NCBI GenBank assembly: GCA_964627535.1
Contig: CAZVJW010000006.1
Span: 62,001 to 126,000, forward strand
DNA from: UBA1447 sp964627535
GTDB lineage: Bacteria; Bacillota; Clostridia; Oscillospirales; Acutalibacteraceae
Reading direction: 5' to 3'
DNA length: 64,000 nucleotides
Part shown: positions 52,740 through 61,972 of the stretch, piece after piece
Layout of the letters: each line of letters starts with the position of its first letter
Numbering within the stretch: position 1 is the stretch's first letter
Program-made: the position numbers and the translations under genes
The notes under the pieces: generated by a model
Told to the model about the DNA's origin: nothing
Seen by the model: the letters and a program-made list of their open reading frames with translations, nothing else
The model's database searches: none

Positions 52740-52895
52740 TACTAACCACCGATAAAACACATTGAATCTTTGCGGTCTTTTTTGCGCCGTACTGCTTTGT
52801 CCTCCTTGCCTTGCGACAGCAAAGCATCGTCGTCCGCCTTGTACAGCACAAAATATCATCGCAAATCCAACAACGCTTTTCATCGCCGATTAGTA
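52740..52895 (-). repeat. Family B element, copy B2
   Basis: A 156-bp copy in reverse orientation. Its terminal repeats are TACTAACCACCGATAAAAC and CGTTTTCATCGCCGATTAGTA-type ends. Flanks are TAA (52737-52739) and TTA (52896-52898), both of TNA form but with one mismatch. It lies in the promoter-side region upstream of htpG. Confidence 0.87.
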
Positions 52896-52999
52896 TTAAT
52901 ATAGCTTGGAAATTATAACACATTTTTAATAAAATTGAAACAATTTATTAATTTTATCATTAAAGTTTTATCATCAAAGCCATCGAATCTATAAGATAA

Positions 53000-53099
53000 T
53001 ACTAATTACTCATAAAAACCTAACAAAAAATCTGCATAAAACCTTATAAATCAAAGCTTTTTCTTGATTTCTAAGAGGATTATTAATCGTGAATTAGTA
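53000..53099 (+). repeat. Family A element, copy A7
   Basis: A 100-bp copy (TACTAATTACTCATAAAAAC to GTGAATTAGTA) with the hairpin TCAAAGCTTTTTCTTGA. Flanks are TAA (52997-52999) and TAG (53100-53102), one mismatch. It lies 72 bases past the stop of the long dockerin protein gene, between it and repeat B2. Confidence 0.87.
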
Positions 53100-53171
53100 T
53101 AGGTTGTTTAATACGCGAAAAAATACCGCTGAAGCAAGACGCTCCGGCGGTAATATATAGTATTCTCGATT

Positions 53172-56100
53172 CTATATGGCTGTCTGTCTGATTTCTACAA
53201 TAAACAAACCGGCTTGCTCAAGCAGATGCGTGTCAAGGTTGTTGATAACTCCGTCATGGTTTGCGTCAGCCGCATAATAAGCTGCCTTGCTCAAATCATT
53301 TTCCGTCAGCATGCCTGCTGAAATCATACTCGCTAAACATGCATCATTTCCATCTGTAAAGCCGTCACCATCTGTATCGCCAAAAATAACGATATAATAT
53401 ACAGCCATGATTTTACTGTCAGCATCGCGAACAAGTTCAACTTTGGTGCCCGTTCCAAACCCCAGCGCGGTGGGGGTATATACAAGATGACCGTTACCGA
53501 CAAGCTCAATAAAACCCTGCGCAACAAGGTCTTGAAGCGACCCGTCAGCCGTCAGCCCATAAATATATCCCTTTTCGAAATCAACAACAGTTGTACTTAA
53601 CTGTGAAGGAATAAATTCTACTGTAGCTTCAACAAGCCCGGCTGCAGTATTGTTTATTGAAAGAACAGCAGAATCAACTTCTCCCTGCCTGGTTATATTA
53701 TATGCCGGCAGAGCATCTCGGATTGCAGTACCCGCCGCTACAGCGTTATTGAACACCAACCAGCTTTCGTGAGTATACAGACTTTCAATATAGTTACCTG
53801 CACCGGAAAGAGCGGTAATTAAAATAGATATATCGGCATCAGAGAAAATCAAATTATCAATTGCCGTGTTAACAGCCAATACAGCCACATCAACATCATT
53901 CTGCCGAACTATACTGTAAGCCGGAATTGCATCGCGGATTGCAATACCTGCGGCAACAGCGTTGGCAAGTACTGCCCAACTTTCCGGCGTATAGAGACTT
54001 TCGTTAAAAGCGCTTGCATTTGAAAAAGCTGTGGTCAAAGCAGTCAAATCCGCATCAATAAAAACCAATCCGTTTATTGCCGAATTAATAGCGGCAGCAT
54101 AATCGTCAACGGCAGTTTGATGAGTAATATTAAGCCAGTAGGTTACAGAATCCATCGCGGTTTGAACAGTTGACCAATTTTTATAATCAGCAGGGGTCAA
54201 AGCATTTGCTGCCGTAATTGCGGCTGAAACGCCCGAATAATCTGCATCAATATAAATGAGGTTTGTTATGGCATTATTAATGGTAAGAGCCGCTGCTTCA
54301 ACCTCTGCCTGCTGTGTATAATTGTAAGCCGGAACCGCATCACGGATTAAAATACCCGCTGCCACAGCATTCGAAAGTGTTATCCAACTTTCCGGTGTAT
54401 ACATATTTTCGTTTAAAACCAGGGTTGATGTTAATGCCGATATCAAGTTTCCCATTTCCGCATTTACCGGAATTAAATTGCTTATTGCCGCGTTAATACC
54501 CGTGGCATAGGCGTCAACAGTAGCCTGTGAAGCTATATTAAGCCCGTAAACAACAGCGTTGATTGCCGTTTGCACAGCGGACCAGTTTTGGTAGTTTGAC
54601 GCCGTCAATTCATTTGCGGCTGTTACAGCAACGCTGACCTCAGAGTAATCGGCAGGATAAAACACAAGCGCATTGCGGGCATTGCAGATATTTTGCGCCC
54701 AAGTATTAACAGCGGCCTGCTCATCGGCAAATTTGCCGTTTTGTACGGAATTGCGTGCATTTACCAATACCTGCCATGAATCAGCAGTATAGTAATGTGT
54801 ATAATTCGCTTCATACATTGCAGGAATTGCCTGTTGAGCGTTTGCATATGTATAGTCGGCATTATTAATACTTCTTCCATTATATATTGTTTGAAGATCA
54901 TCTGTCCAAATGTAAACAGTTGCCTGCTCCGGCATGAGAAGTCCGTCTGTTATTGAGGATAGTTTCGCCTGCATCGCATCAATACTTGCAGTTGAATAAT
55001 AGTTGTAAAAATGCCCCTCACCTTCCGGATTTTGCACAAAAATCTTATTATTTATTGCTGCTAAAACATTATCTCGGACTGCGTTAAGGGCTGTGTAATC
55101 GGCAGGTTTGATAATCAAACCGTTAAATGCTGACTGAAGCGCTGAGCCCATGTTAGCAACCGCGGTCTGGTCGGGTATTTTAAGGCCAAGCGTAACCCCG
55201 TTTACGGCGGTCTCCCAATTTGTATAACTCGTTTCTGTAAAGTTCTTCCAATATATCATTTGATTCAAGTATTGCGGATAATTTGTTCCATTGGCCATAA
55301 CGTAGTTGCCGGCCGGAGAACCGGTCAAATCGTTCAGTCCGGAAATCATATTAAGGTAATAGTTAACCGTAGTATAGTCTGAATTTTTTAGCACAATTGC
55401 TCTCCAAATACTGTTTATGCCGGTTACCATCGAATTGATATAAGCTTGATATCTGATATCATGATTTTTTTCTATACTTGCGATTGCCGCGGCCAATTCA
55501 GAAGTACTCTGATAGTAAGCTGCGGGGTAAAAAACAGTACCAGCTAAATAATAATCGGGGTCGTTTACTATACTTGGCCTATAACCGAACGAATCGCTGT
55601 AAATATTGTCAACTAAAGTGCTTAAAGCGGTATAGTCAGCCGGGACATATTTCAGATTGTTGATGGCCGCGGTCAGGTCGGAAACAGCGGCGGCTATCTG
55701 CACGGCGCTTGCGTTAGGCTGGTTTAAAACTGATTTTGATTTTGCAAGCTGTGCGAGATATGCCGTAAAGGAACCGTCGGTGTCTGTATATCCGTCATGA
55801 ATTTGCCGAAACGCTGTATCCTCTGTGTTCAGCAACGCGCGAAGCGCGGATTTTTGAACAACATGGAAAGTTATCAGCCATGCGTCCCAAGTTGTCAAGT
55901 AAACTTTTTGCTCGTAATTCCCGTAAATTGCGCTTCCAAAAGTTACTTTCTGACCATCGGCCGGCAGAGCTGTGCCGGCGAAGCTGAAAACCATCGTGCC
56001 TGGGTTGGTACTGATGTTTTGTGTACTGTTATTAAGCGCATTTGTTGAATAGAAGTAGGACTGTGCGGTTGAGTTGGATGAATCGGTACCGCTGAAAAGC

Positions 56101-57134
56101 GGGTTCCCCAAGAGATAAATCATTTTTTCCTGGTACATGGTCGCCATTTGAGCCGGAGATGTGCTTCTCCAATACAGCAGCTTTATACCAAGCTGGCTGA
56201 TATTTGAAACTATAGCCGGGTCATAATAAACATCAAGATTTGCGCGGTATCCACCGTCAACATTGTCGTTATTAGAGCTGTCTTTACCGGGTTGCCCGCA
56301 GTACCAGACGCTGCAGTTTTCTCTGTTATCATAACCGGGGTCCCAAAGCTTCATGCCGCTGTAAATACCGCCGGCACCGGTTACAAAAGCTGTGCTGCCC
56401 CCGCCTGTTGACATTTTATAATAGCCGGTCCCGCCATTTCCGTATACCGCATAACCTGAGCCGGAAGAACATGAGCCGGATAAAACAGCGGTATATTCAT
56501 GGCGCGTATGTGTAACATCAGAAAAATTCCTTCTGACTACATAATTCTGCCAACCGGCAGCAAGTTCAACATAATCAATATAACTCGCCGCTTTTTGAAT
56601 ATATTGCCTTCCGTTCAAATTATAACTAAATCTATAATCAATGTAATTCCCCGCAATAGCCAGCCCTCCGGAAATGTGCCAGGTGTAAGGGTTGCCGCTT
56701 GTATTGTCCGCAACGATAGTAATTGATGCTGCACCTTGGGTGGTTATTGTCAAGGTTGGCGCGGAGGCCCCTTCGGGAAGCGTTATGCTAATACTTGTGC
56801 TGTAGCTCTGCATGGATCTTGTCGAATAATTGATAACCTGCGTTTGAATCGTTGAACAGTCGGAAGCCGAAAGGGATTGGTCGTCAAGCCCGTAACCGGA
56901 ATTTGCGACACGAATAACAGGCGGTACAGAAATTATTCCGGCATAAGCACTGTTATGTGAAATTTCTTCCATCCAAGAACCTGTTTCAATGTTCTGCGGT
57001 ACAGCACCGCTGCCGGTTTCATCAACCTGCAAGCTGACATTTTCGGCAGACGGAAACATTGTATAGTGCGGCGCAACAGTAATCAGCATTGTAAAAACTA
57101 TTATTAAAGCTGTTAATTTATTTAACTTTTTCAA
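53172..57134 (-). CDS. Large secreted protein with FIVAR-like repeats and C-terminal dockerin
   Basis: A 1320-residue exported protein. A signal peptide (MKKLNKLTALIIVFTMLITVAP) is followed by a novel globular region (about 60-410) and then some ten helical repeats of about 70 residues resembling FIVAR (residues about 415-1180), each with patterns such as YTPESW..L.NAV.AG or NYQNW..VQTAINAV. A beta module at about 1185-1250 ends GTGTKVELVR; two dockerin repeats (GDTDGDGFTDGND and ADANHDGVINNLD) close the protein. The start is TTG with GGGAGG upstream. FIVAR binds surface or matrix ligands; dockerin implies docking to cohesin. No catalytic domain is visible. Confidence 0.88.
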   Translation of the reverse strand: MKKLNKLTALIIVFTMLITVAPHYTMFPSAENVSLQVDETGSGAVPQNIETGSWMEEISHNSAYAGIISVPPVIRVANSGYGLDDQSLSASDCSTIQTQVINYSTRSMQSYSTSISITLPEGASAPTLTITTQGAASITIVADNTSGNPYTWHISGGLAIAGNYIDYRFSYNLNGRQYIQKAASYIDYVELAAGWQNYVVRRNFSDVTHTRHEYTAVLSGSCSSGSGYAVYGNGGTGYYKMSTGGGSTAFVTGAGGIYSGMKLWDPGYDNRENCSVWYCGQPGKDSSNNDNVDGGYRANLDVYYDPAIVSNISQLGIKLLYWRSTSPAQMATMYQEKMIYLLGNPLFSGTDSSNSTAQSYFYSTNALNNSTQNISTNPGTMVFSFAGTALPADGQKVTFGSAIYGNYEQKVYLTTWDAWLITFHVVQKSALRALLNTEDTAFRQIHDGYTDTDGSFTAYLAQLAKSKSVLNQPNASAVQIAAAVSDLTAAINNLKYVPADYTALSTLVDNIYSDSFGYRPSIVNDPDYYLAGTVFYPAAYYQSTSELAAAIASIEKNHDIRYQAYINSMVTGINSIWRAIVLKNSDYTTVNYYLNMISGLNDLTGSPAGNYVMANGTNYPQYLNQMIYWKNFTETSYTNWETAVNGVTLGLKIPDQTAVANMGSALQSAFNGLIIKPADYTALNAVRDNVLAAINNKIFVQNPEGEGHFYNYYSTASIDAMQAKLSSITDGLLMPEQATVYIWTDDLQTIYNGRSINNADYTYANAQQAIPAMYEANYTHYYTADSWQVLVNARNSVQNGKFADEQAAVNTWAQNICNARNALVFYPADYSEVSVAVTAANELTASNYQNWSAVQTAINAVVYGLNIASQATVDAYATGINAAISNLIPVNAEMGNLISALTSTLVLNENMYTPESWITLSNAVAAGILIRDAVPAYNYTQQAEVEAAALTINNAITNLIYIDADYSGVSAAITAANALTPADYKNWSTVQTAMDSVTYWLNITHQTAVDDYAAAINSAINGLVFIDADLTALTTAFSNASAFNESLYTPESWAVLANAVAAGIAIRDAIPAYSIVRQNDVDVAVLAVNTAIDNLIFSDADISILITALSGAGNYIESLYTHESWLVFNNAVAAGTAIRDALPAYNITRQGEVDSAVLSINNTAAGLVEATVEFIPSQLSTTVVDFEKGYIYGLTADGSLQDLVAQGFIELVGNGHLVYTPTALGFGTGTKVELVRDADSKIMAVYYIVIFGDTDGDGFTDGNDACLASMISAGMLTENDLSKAAYYAADANHDGVINNLDTHLLEQAGLFIVEIRQTAI

Positions 57135-57173
57135 AGCATCGCCTCCCTATTAAAACTGCATTTCTTCATGTTA

Positions 57174-57203
57174 AGCATACCACATATATGCTTCGCAAGT
57201 CAA
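57174..57203 (-). promoter_or_regulatory. Promoter of the FIVAR-repeat dockerin gene
   Basis: On the minus strand TTGACT (57198-57203), 18 bases, TATGCT (57174-57179), 40 bases before the TTG start. The remainder of the divergent gap to 57331 is extremely AT-rich and includes TATAAT at 57285-57290 that could serve the plus-strand gene. Confidence 0.55.
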
Positions 57204-57331
57204 TTGACGAGAAAAAATATTAATGTGATATTGTATTTTTATATAAAATATTATATAATTTAATTGGATAATATTGTTTATAATTATAATATTTGCAAAT
57301 CGAAATATTTCCATCGAAAGGATGATATCAC

Positions 57332-60300
57332 ATGCGGATTAAAAAGATCATATCACTGTTTCTGGTGATATGCCTAATATTGACTTTTCAGCCGTTTGGC
57401 ACCAAATTCGCTTTCGCAGCGGCAAATGAACTTAATAACGCCCTGAATGTTTCGGGCGGGACACTTTCCTTCATCAACGATTCCTCTCATCCCTGGGTGG
57501 TGGACAGCACGACCGACGCCGGAAGAACTTCTGCTGTCTCAAATATCGCGGGGATAAACAACGGGACAACAACTCTGACACTTAATGCCGGCACCCTCGC
57601 TAAAAATAAAGTTTTATATTTCGACTGGAATGTGAACAGCGAAAACACCGACATATTATATTTTGTTGTTAACGGAACATCAAATTTGGATTATATAATC
57701 AGCGGGCAAACTTCAACCTGGACAACTTTTAAATATGTCATTCCGGCTGACAGTTCATATACCTTCACATGGAAATATAAAAAAAATAATTCTGTTAACA
57801 GCGGCAAAGACTGCGGTTGGATTGACAATGTTAAAATCGTCGATTTCGTTCCGGTTGATTATGTTGTTGTTACCCCTGTTTCTTCCTCTTTGAACATCGG
57901 TTTTACCAAACAGCTTTCAGCGACAGTTATGCCTTCAGACGCAACATATCAGGATGTAACCTGGTCAAGCGATAACACCTCTATCGCAGCCGTTGATCCC
58001 TTGACAGGCGTTGTCACCGGTGTTGCGCAGGGAACTGCCCATATTGTAGCAACACCTTCGGACACTAACGGCACAGCCGGCGAAGGCACGGTTAATGTAC
58101 TGGCTCCAATTGCAACAACAGGCATTACACTGAACTATTCAACAGGCACGCTCCTCGTCGGGGATTCCGCCACTCTTGTTGCGACTATTTTCCCCGAGTT
58201 GGCCTCCAACAGAACAATAGACTGGTATTCAAGCAATGTCGATGTTGCGGAGGTAGTGATTGACTTTGATGTGAAAGGGATAGCCTATGTCAAAGGAATT
58301 TCTGCCGGAACCGTTACAATAACCGCGCAAAACGGGATTGGCGGTTGCTATGCGCAGTGTTTGATTACAATAATAGCCGAAAGCTCACTTCAAGATCAGA
58401 CTCATCTGACATATACCCCAATCATCGTCGGTTCAACCTCATCCGTTTCTTTGGGATGGCAGATTTCCGATTACATCCTTTATAACCGCGGCGCTGAAGC
58501 GACAGCAGCCTCTGCAAAGGGGTACAGCATATATCTTGAGGCAGGAAAAAAAATCAGCTTTGAAACCAGCGGAACAACATTGGTAAATACTTATTTAGAC
58601 CTTTATGACTCAAACTTCAACCGCGTCGCTTATGATGATGATTCGGGAACCGCAAGTTTCGGTTTTATTGATACCTTTTTTGTGCCGCACACAGGTACTT
58701 ACTATGTACTTGTAAGCGGTAACGACACATTTATTGAGGGAACATACAACTCGGGAACATTTAATTTACATGTTAGTGAAATTCCACCCATACCGGTTAC
58801 AGGGGTCTCTTTCAATCAAGAAAACTTTTTGGTTCCGCTGAGCCAAACTTTACCTCTGCCGTATTCCATTCTGCCAAATAACGCGGACATCAAAGGCGTG
58901 ACATTTACCTCCAGCAACGAAAATTCGATAACCGTCAGCGCTTCCGGAGAAGTAACCGGTGTCGCGCCGGGCAGCTCTGTCATTACGATAGAAACCATTC
59001 AGGGAGGATATACGGACACCTGTAATGTCAGTGTGGGTTATACCCCCGTAGCAAGTGTTTCCTATGACACCGACGCGGTTATTGTAGGCATCAATAAAAC
59101 AAAAACTTTACAATACACTATTGAACCGGCTGAAGCACATTTTAAAAATGTTACTTTTGTTTCGAACAATTTAAGTGTTGCGACTGTTGACAGCTCAACA
59201 GGTATAATAACTGCCGTGGGTCTTGGCAATGCGATTATCACCGTTACCACCGCTGACGGCGGTCATACCGATACCTGCTCCGTTAAGGTTGTTGCGGTGA
59301 ATGTGTCCACCTGCGCTTCTGTAACTTTAACCGCCGGCAAAGTTTGGCCTAATGATAATTCGGGTTATCAAATGCTGATTGACGCAGATGCGGATGCCTA
59401 CGGCCGCCTTTTCACAGCCAAAGGATCACTTAATGTAAGCGGTGATGTACCGGACTCCGTCTATAATCAGTTCGAATATAAAATCCCCGCCAATGCGAAT
59501 GGTGTTCTGACAACTTCCAACATCGTATTCAATAATTCGATTAAAATTTTAGTACCTGCCGGCACCTACGATTATTGCATCACCAACCCGGTTCCCAATA
59601 AAAGAGTCTGGATAGCTGCAACGAATGTTATTAGCCCCGGCAGATATAATAACTTCAACTTTGAGGCTGGGTATTCCTATATCTTTGTCGTTACCAACAA
59701 CGGATTGACAGGATCATTAAACGGTGATATGGTTACGCTTACATGCTCCTATACCGGCGAAGGACTTTCAAAATATGCGGTAAATTATTCCGTTTCCGGC
59801 ATTGGCGGTACCCTCAGCGGCAAAACTCAGCTTCTTGCCGAGGAAGGGTACACACTGACCGCCGCTGACATGCCAACACCGGTCCCCGACCCCGGTTATC
59901 ATTTTGTCGGTTGGAACGCTAATCCGGTTGGGACAACTATCAACGCGCCAATTTCATTTACAGCAACATTTGCCATTAATACCTATACCGTTATATTTAA
60001 GGATTGGAATAATACTGTGCTTAAAACACAGGAAAATGTAGCGCATGGAAGCACCGCAACAGCGCCGGCCTCCCCTAACACAAAACCCGGATACCATTTC
60101 ACAGGCTGGAGCCCTGATTATTCTGCCGTTACAGGCAACCTTACTGTTATAGCGCAATACGATATTGACGGTTATGCCGTTAATCTGCCCACTGGTGACG
60201 GTTTTACAGCCGCCCCTGAGGGAGTATCCGTATCGCCGGTACCGAGAGGCAACAACTTTACCTTCACTGTTACACTTAACCAAAACTACAGCAATTCCAC

Positions 60301-61279
60301 CATAGTGGTCAAATCAAACGGTACAGTTCTTACCTCTGTATATGGTGTCTACACCATCCAAAATGTTACCGAAATTAAAAGTGTAACGGTTGAAGGAGCT
60401 ATTCTTAACAATGCGGTTTATACCGCTCTTGATGCCGCGATTACACTTACTCCCGCATATGCGGATTCAAATTATATTACTGCTTCTATTAATACTTTCC
60501 GAAATGCTGTGACCGCGGGACAAGGTGTTGCAAGAAACCTAAACGTGCTTTCACAGCCTGTAATTGATGCCGCAACGACGGCAATTACATCGGCATACTA
60601 CAGCCTTGTGTTAAAAGCAGCCGTTTATATTGATCTTGATAACGCACTCACACTCTTACCGGCTTATAATGATGTGTATTATACCTCTGTAACAATTGAC
60701 GCATTCAGAAACGCGATGACCGCCGGGCTTGCCGTCTCACGTTCGCTGAATATTACTCAGCAAGCAACGGTTGACAGCGCCGCTGCGTTAATTAATACAA
60801 CCTATACACAACTTGCACTTAGACCGGATCCGACACAGTTTAGCATCCTCGGCACCTCAAGCCTTGTTATTAACCGCACAAATACCACCATTACCGGCTA
60901 CAGCCTGCGCAGCAACAATGCGGCAAATATAATTGCACAGTTTGACAATCCGGCAATTATAACAATCATAGATGTTAACGGGGTTCAGCTTGGCTCAGCG
61001 GATTTGGTCGGCACTGGCTCTGTAATTAAGCTTTTTAACAAAGACGGCGTGGTTGTCGATCAAGTTACGGCAATTGTTTACGGTGATATCGACGGCAACG
61101 GTATTGCCGATGGCAACGATGCAGCGCTAGTCAGCATGTTAGTTGCCGGTATGCTGACTCAGGCCCAAGTCGGAGCGAATATTTGCAGCGCCGCGGACGC
61201 CAACCGTGACGGCTTAGTCAATAATGATGATGTTATTTTGTTGGCGCAATCCGGCCTGTTCCTGGTTAATGTAAGTTGA
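57332..61279 (+). CDS. Large secreted multidomain protein (BIG2, PPC-like, InlB-type repeats, dockerin)
   Basis: A 1315-residue exported protein with signal MRIKKIISLFLVICLILTF. Order: N-terminal beta domain (about 30-170); BIG2 Ig-like domains (TKQLSATVMPSDATYQDVTWSS at about 190 onward, others near 490 and 575); a PPC-like domain (about 350-480, KGYSIYLEAGKKISFETSG...GTYYVLVSGND); a unique region (about 660-810); two InlB-B/List-Bact-type repeats (about 840-950, YTLTAADMPTPVPDPGYHFVGW and PGYHFTGWSPDYSAV); two FIVAR-like helical repeats (about 1025-1165); then beta module and dockerin (1250-1315, GDIDGNGIADGND and ADANRDGLVNNDD). GAAAGGATG precedes the ATG. Likely adhesive or structural. 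Divergent from the FIVAR gene. Confidence 0.88.
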   Translation: MRIKKIISLFLVICLILTFQPFGTKFAFAAANELNNALNVSGGTLSFINDSSHPWVVDSTTDAGRTSAVSNIAGINNGTTTLTLNAGTLAKNKVLYFDWNVNSENTDILYFVVNGTSNLDYIISGQTSTWTTFKYVIPADSSYTFTWKYKKNNSVNSGKDCGWIDNVKIVDFVPVDYVVVTPVSSSLNIGFTKQLSATVMPSDATYQDVTWSSDNTSIAAVDPLTGVVTGVAQGTAHIVATPSDTNGTAGEGTVNVLAPIATTGITLNYSTGTLLVGDSATLVATIFPELASNRTIDWYSSNVDVAEVVIDFDVKGIAYVKGISAGTVTITAQNGIGGCYAQCLITIIAESSLQDQTHLTYTPIIVGSTSSVSLGWQISDYILYNRGAEATAASAKGYSIYLEAGKKISFETSGTTLVNTYLDLYDSNFNRVAYDDDSGTASFGFIDTFFVPHTGTYYVLVSGNDTFIEGTYNSGTFNLHVSEIPPIPVTGVSFNQENFLVPLSQTLPLPYSILPNNADIKGVTFTSSNENSITVSASGEVTGVAPGSSVITIETIQGGYTDTCNVSVGYTPVASVSYDTDAVIVGINKTKTLQYTIEPAEAHFKNVTFVSNNLSVATVDSSTGIITAVGLGNAIITVTTADGGHTDTCSVKVVAVNVSTCASVTLTAGKVWPNDNSGYQMLIDADADAYGRLFTAKGSLNVSGDVPDSVYNQFEYKIPANANGVLTTSNIVFNNSIKILVPAGTYDYCITNPVPNKRVWIAATNVISPGRYNNFNFEAGYSYIFVVTNNGLTGSLNGDMVTLTCSYTGEGLSKYAVNYSVSGIGGTLSGKTQLLAEEGYTLTAADMPTPVPDPGYHFVGWNANPVGTTINAPISFTATFAINTYTVIFKDWNNTVLKTQENVAHGSTATAPASPNTKPGYHFTGWSPDYSAVTGNLTVIAQYDIDGYAVNLPTGDGFTAAPEGVSVSPVPRGNNFTFTVTLNQNYSNSTIVVKSNGTVLTSVYGVYTIQNVTEIKSVTVEGAILNNAVYTALDAAITLTPAYADSNYITASINTFRNAVTAGQGVARNLNVLSQPVIDAATTAITSAYYSLVLKAAVYIDLDNALTLLPAYNDVYYTSVTIDAFRNAMTAGLAVSRSLNITQQATVDSAAALINTTYTQLALRPDPTQFSILGTSSLVINRTNTTITGYSLRSNNAANIIAQFDNPAIITIIDVNGVQLGSADLVGTGSVIKLFNKDGVVVDQVTAIVYGDIDGNGIADGNDAALVSMLVAGMLTQAQVGANICSAADANRDGLVNNDDVILLAQSGLFLVNVS

Positions 61280-61479
61280 TCTTTCCGATTATTTCTTGGC
61301 GGAAAGGAATATCGCCACAATAAATGTTATCATACTTGGGGATTACAAAAATTAGATTCTGTATACTATTATATTATATAGCCAATAAATATAAGGAGCG
61401 GTTTGATACCGGCTTCTTATATTTTTTACAAGCATATTCGTTTCATATTAATACTAATCGGCAATGAAAAGCGTCGTTA

Positions 61480-61611
61480 TACTAATTACTCATAAAAACC
61501 TAACTAATATTTTTCACAAAACCTCATAATACTATTCTGCATTAAAATGGAGAATAGTATAAACCAAAGCTTTTGCTTGATTTTTTAGAGGTTTTTTAAT
61601 CGTGAATTAGA
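61480..61611 (+). repeat. Family A element, copy A8 (long form), nested in B3
   Basis: A 132-bp copy flanked by TTA (61477-61479) and TTA (61612-61614). It carries the 32-bp nested palindrome (61529-61560, ATACTATTC / GAATAGTAT) also seen in A3. Confidence 0.92.
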
Positions 61612-61714
61612 TTAGATTTGCGATGATTTTTTATGCTGCCACAAGGCGGACGACGATGCTTTGCTGTCGCAAGACAAGGAGGACGACGCAGTACGGCGTA
61701 AAAAAGAGCGCTTA

Positions 61715-61813
61715 TACTAATTACTCATAAAAACCTAACTAAAAATCCGCACAAACCTACTAAATCAAAGCTTTTGCTTGATTTTTTAGAGGTTTTTTAA
61801 TCGTTAATTAGTA
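61715..61813 (+). repeat. Family A element, copy A9, nested in B3
   Basis: A 99-bp copy flanked by TTA (61712-61714) and TTA (61814-61816), inserted in the right half of B3. Confidence 0.92.
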
Positions 61814-61883
61814 TTAGATTCAATGCGTTTTATCGGTGGTTAGAATTTTATAGTATATAACCGCTCAAGCTTTTTGAACAACA

Positions 61884-61908
61884 GGTGGTGGCTTGGGGGG
61901 GGGTGGGT
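61884..61908 (+). other. G-rich tract
   Basis: GGTGGTGGCTTGGGGGGGGG followed by TGGG lies between B3 and the next gene's terminator, in an otherwise AT-rich gap. Four G groups within 25 bases could fold as a G-quadruplex on the plus strand. Confidence 0.4.
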
Positions 61909-61920
61909 AGCAAAAACTAA

Positions 61921-61944
61921 GGGATGTTCCTTTCGGAACATCCC
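61921..61944 (-). terminator. Terminator of the 553-residue protein gene
   Basis: GGGATGTTCC and GGAACATCCC form a perfect 10-bp stem with loop TTTC, just beyond the stop at 61973 on the minus strand; the strand then reads TTAGTTTTTG. Confidence 0.85.
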
Positions 61945-61972
61945 CTTGAAACTATTTGGTTAATTGTGATGA

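Larger units (their letters stand above)
61452..61844 (+). repeat. Family B element, copy B3, interrupted by two family A copies
   Basis: Starts TACTAATCGGCAATGAAAAGCG (left flank TAA, 61449-61451), ends TTTATCGGTGGTTAGA, with the B body between. A8 (61480-61611) and A9 (61715-61813) sit inside. Removing each with one copy of its TTA duplication leaves 156 bases, exactly the size of B1 and B2. Confidence 0.9.

Noticed and set aside
53172..57134. Cellulosomal enzyme based on the dockerin
   Set aside because: No glycoside hydrolase or carbohydrate esterase motif is visible in 1320 residues; only helical repeats and a beta domain.
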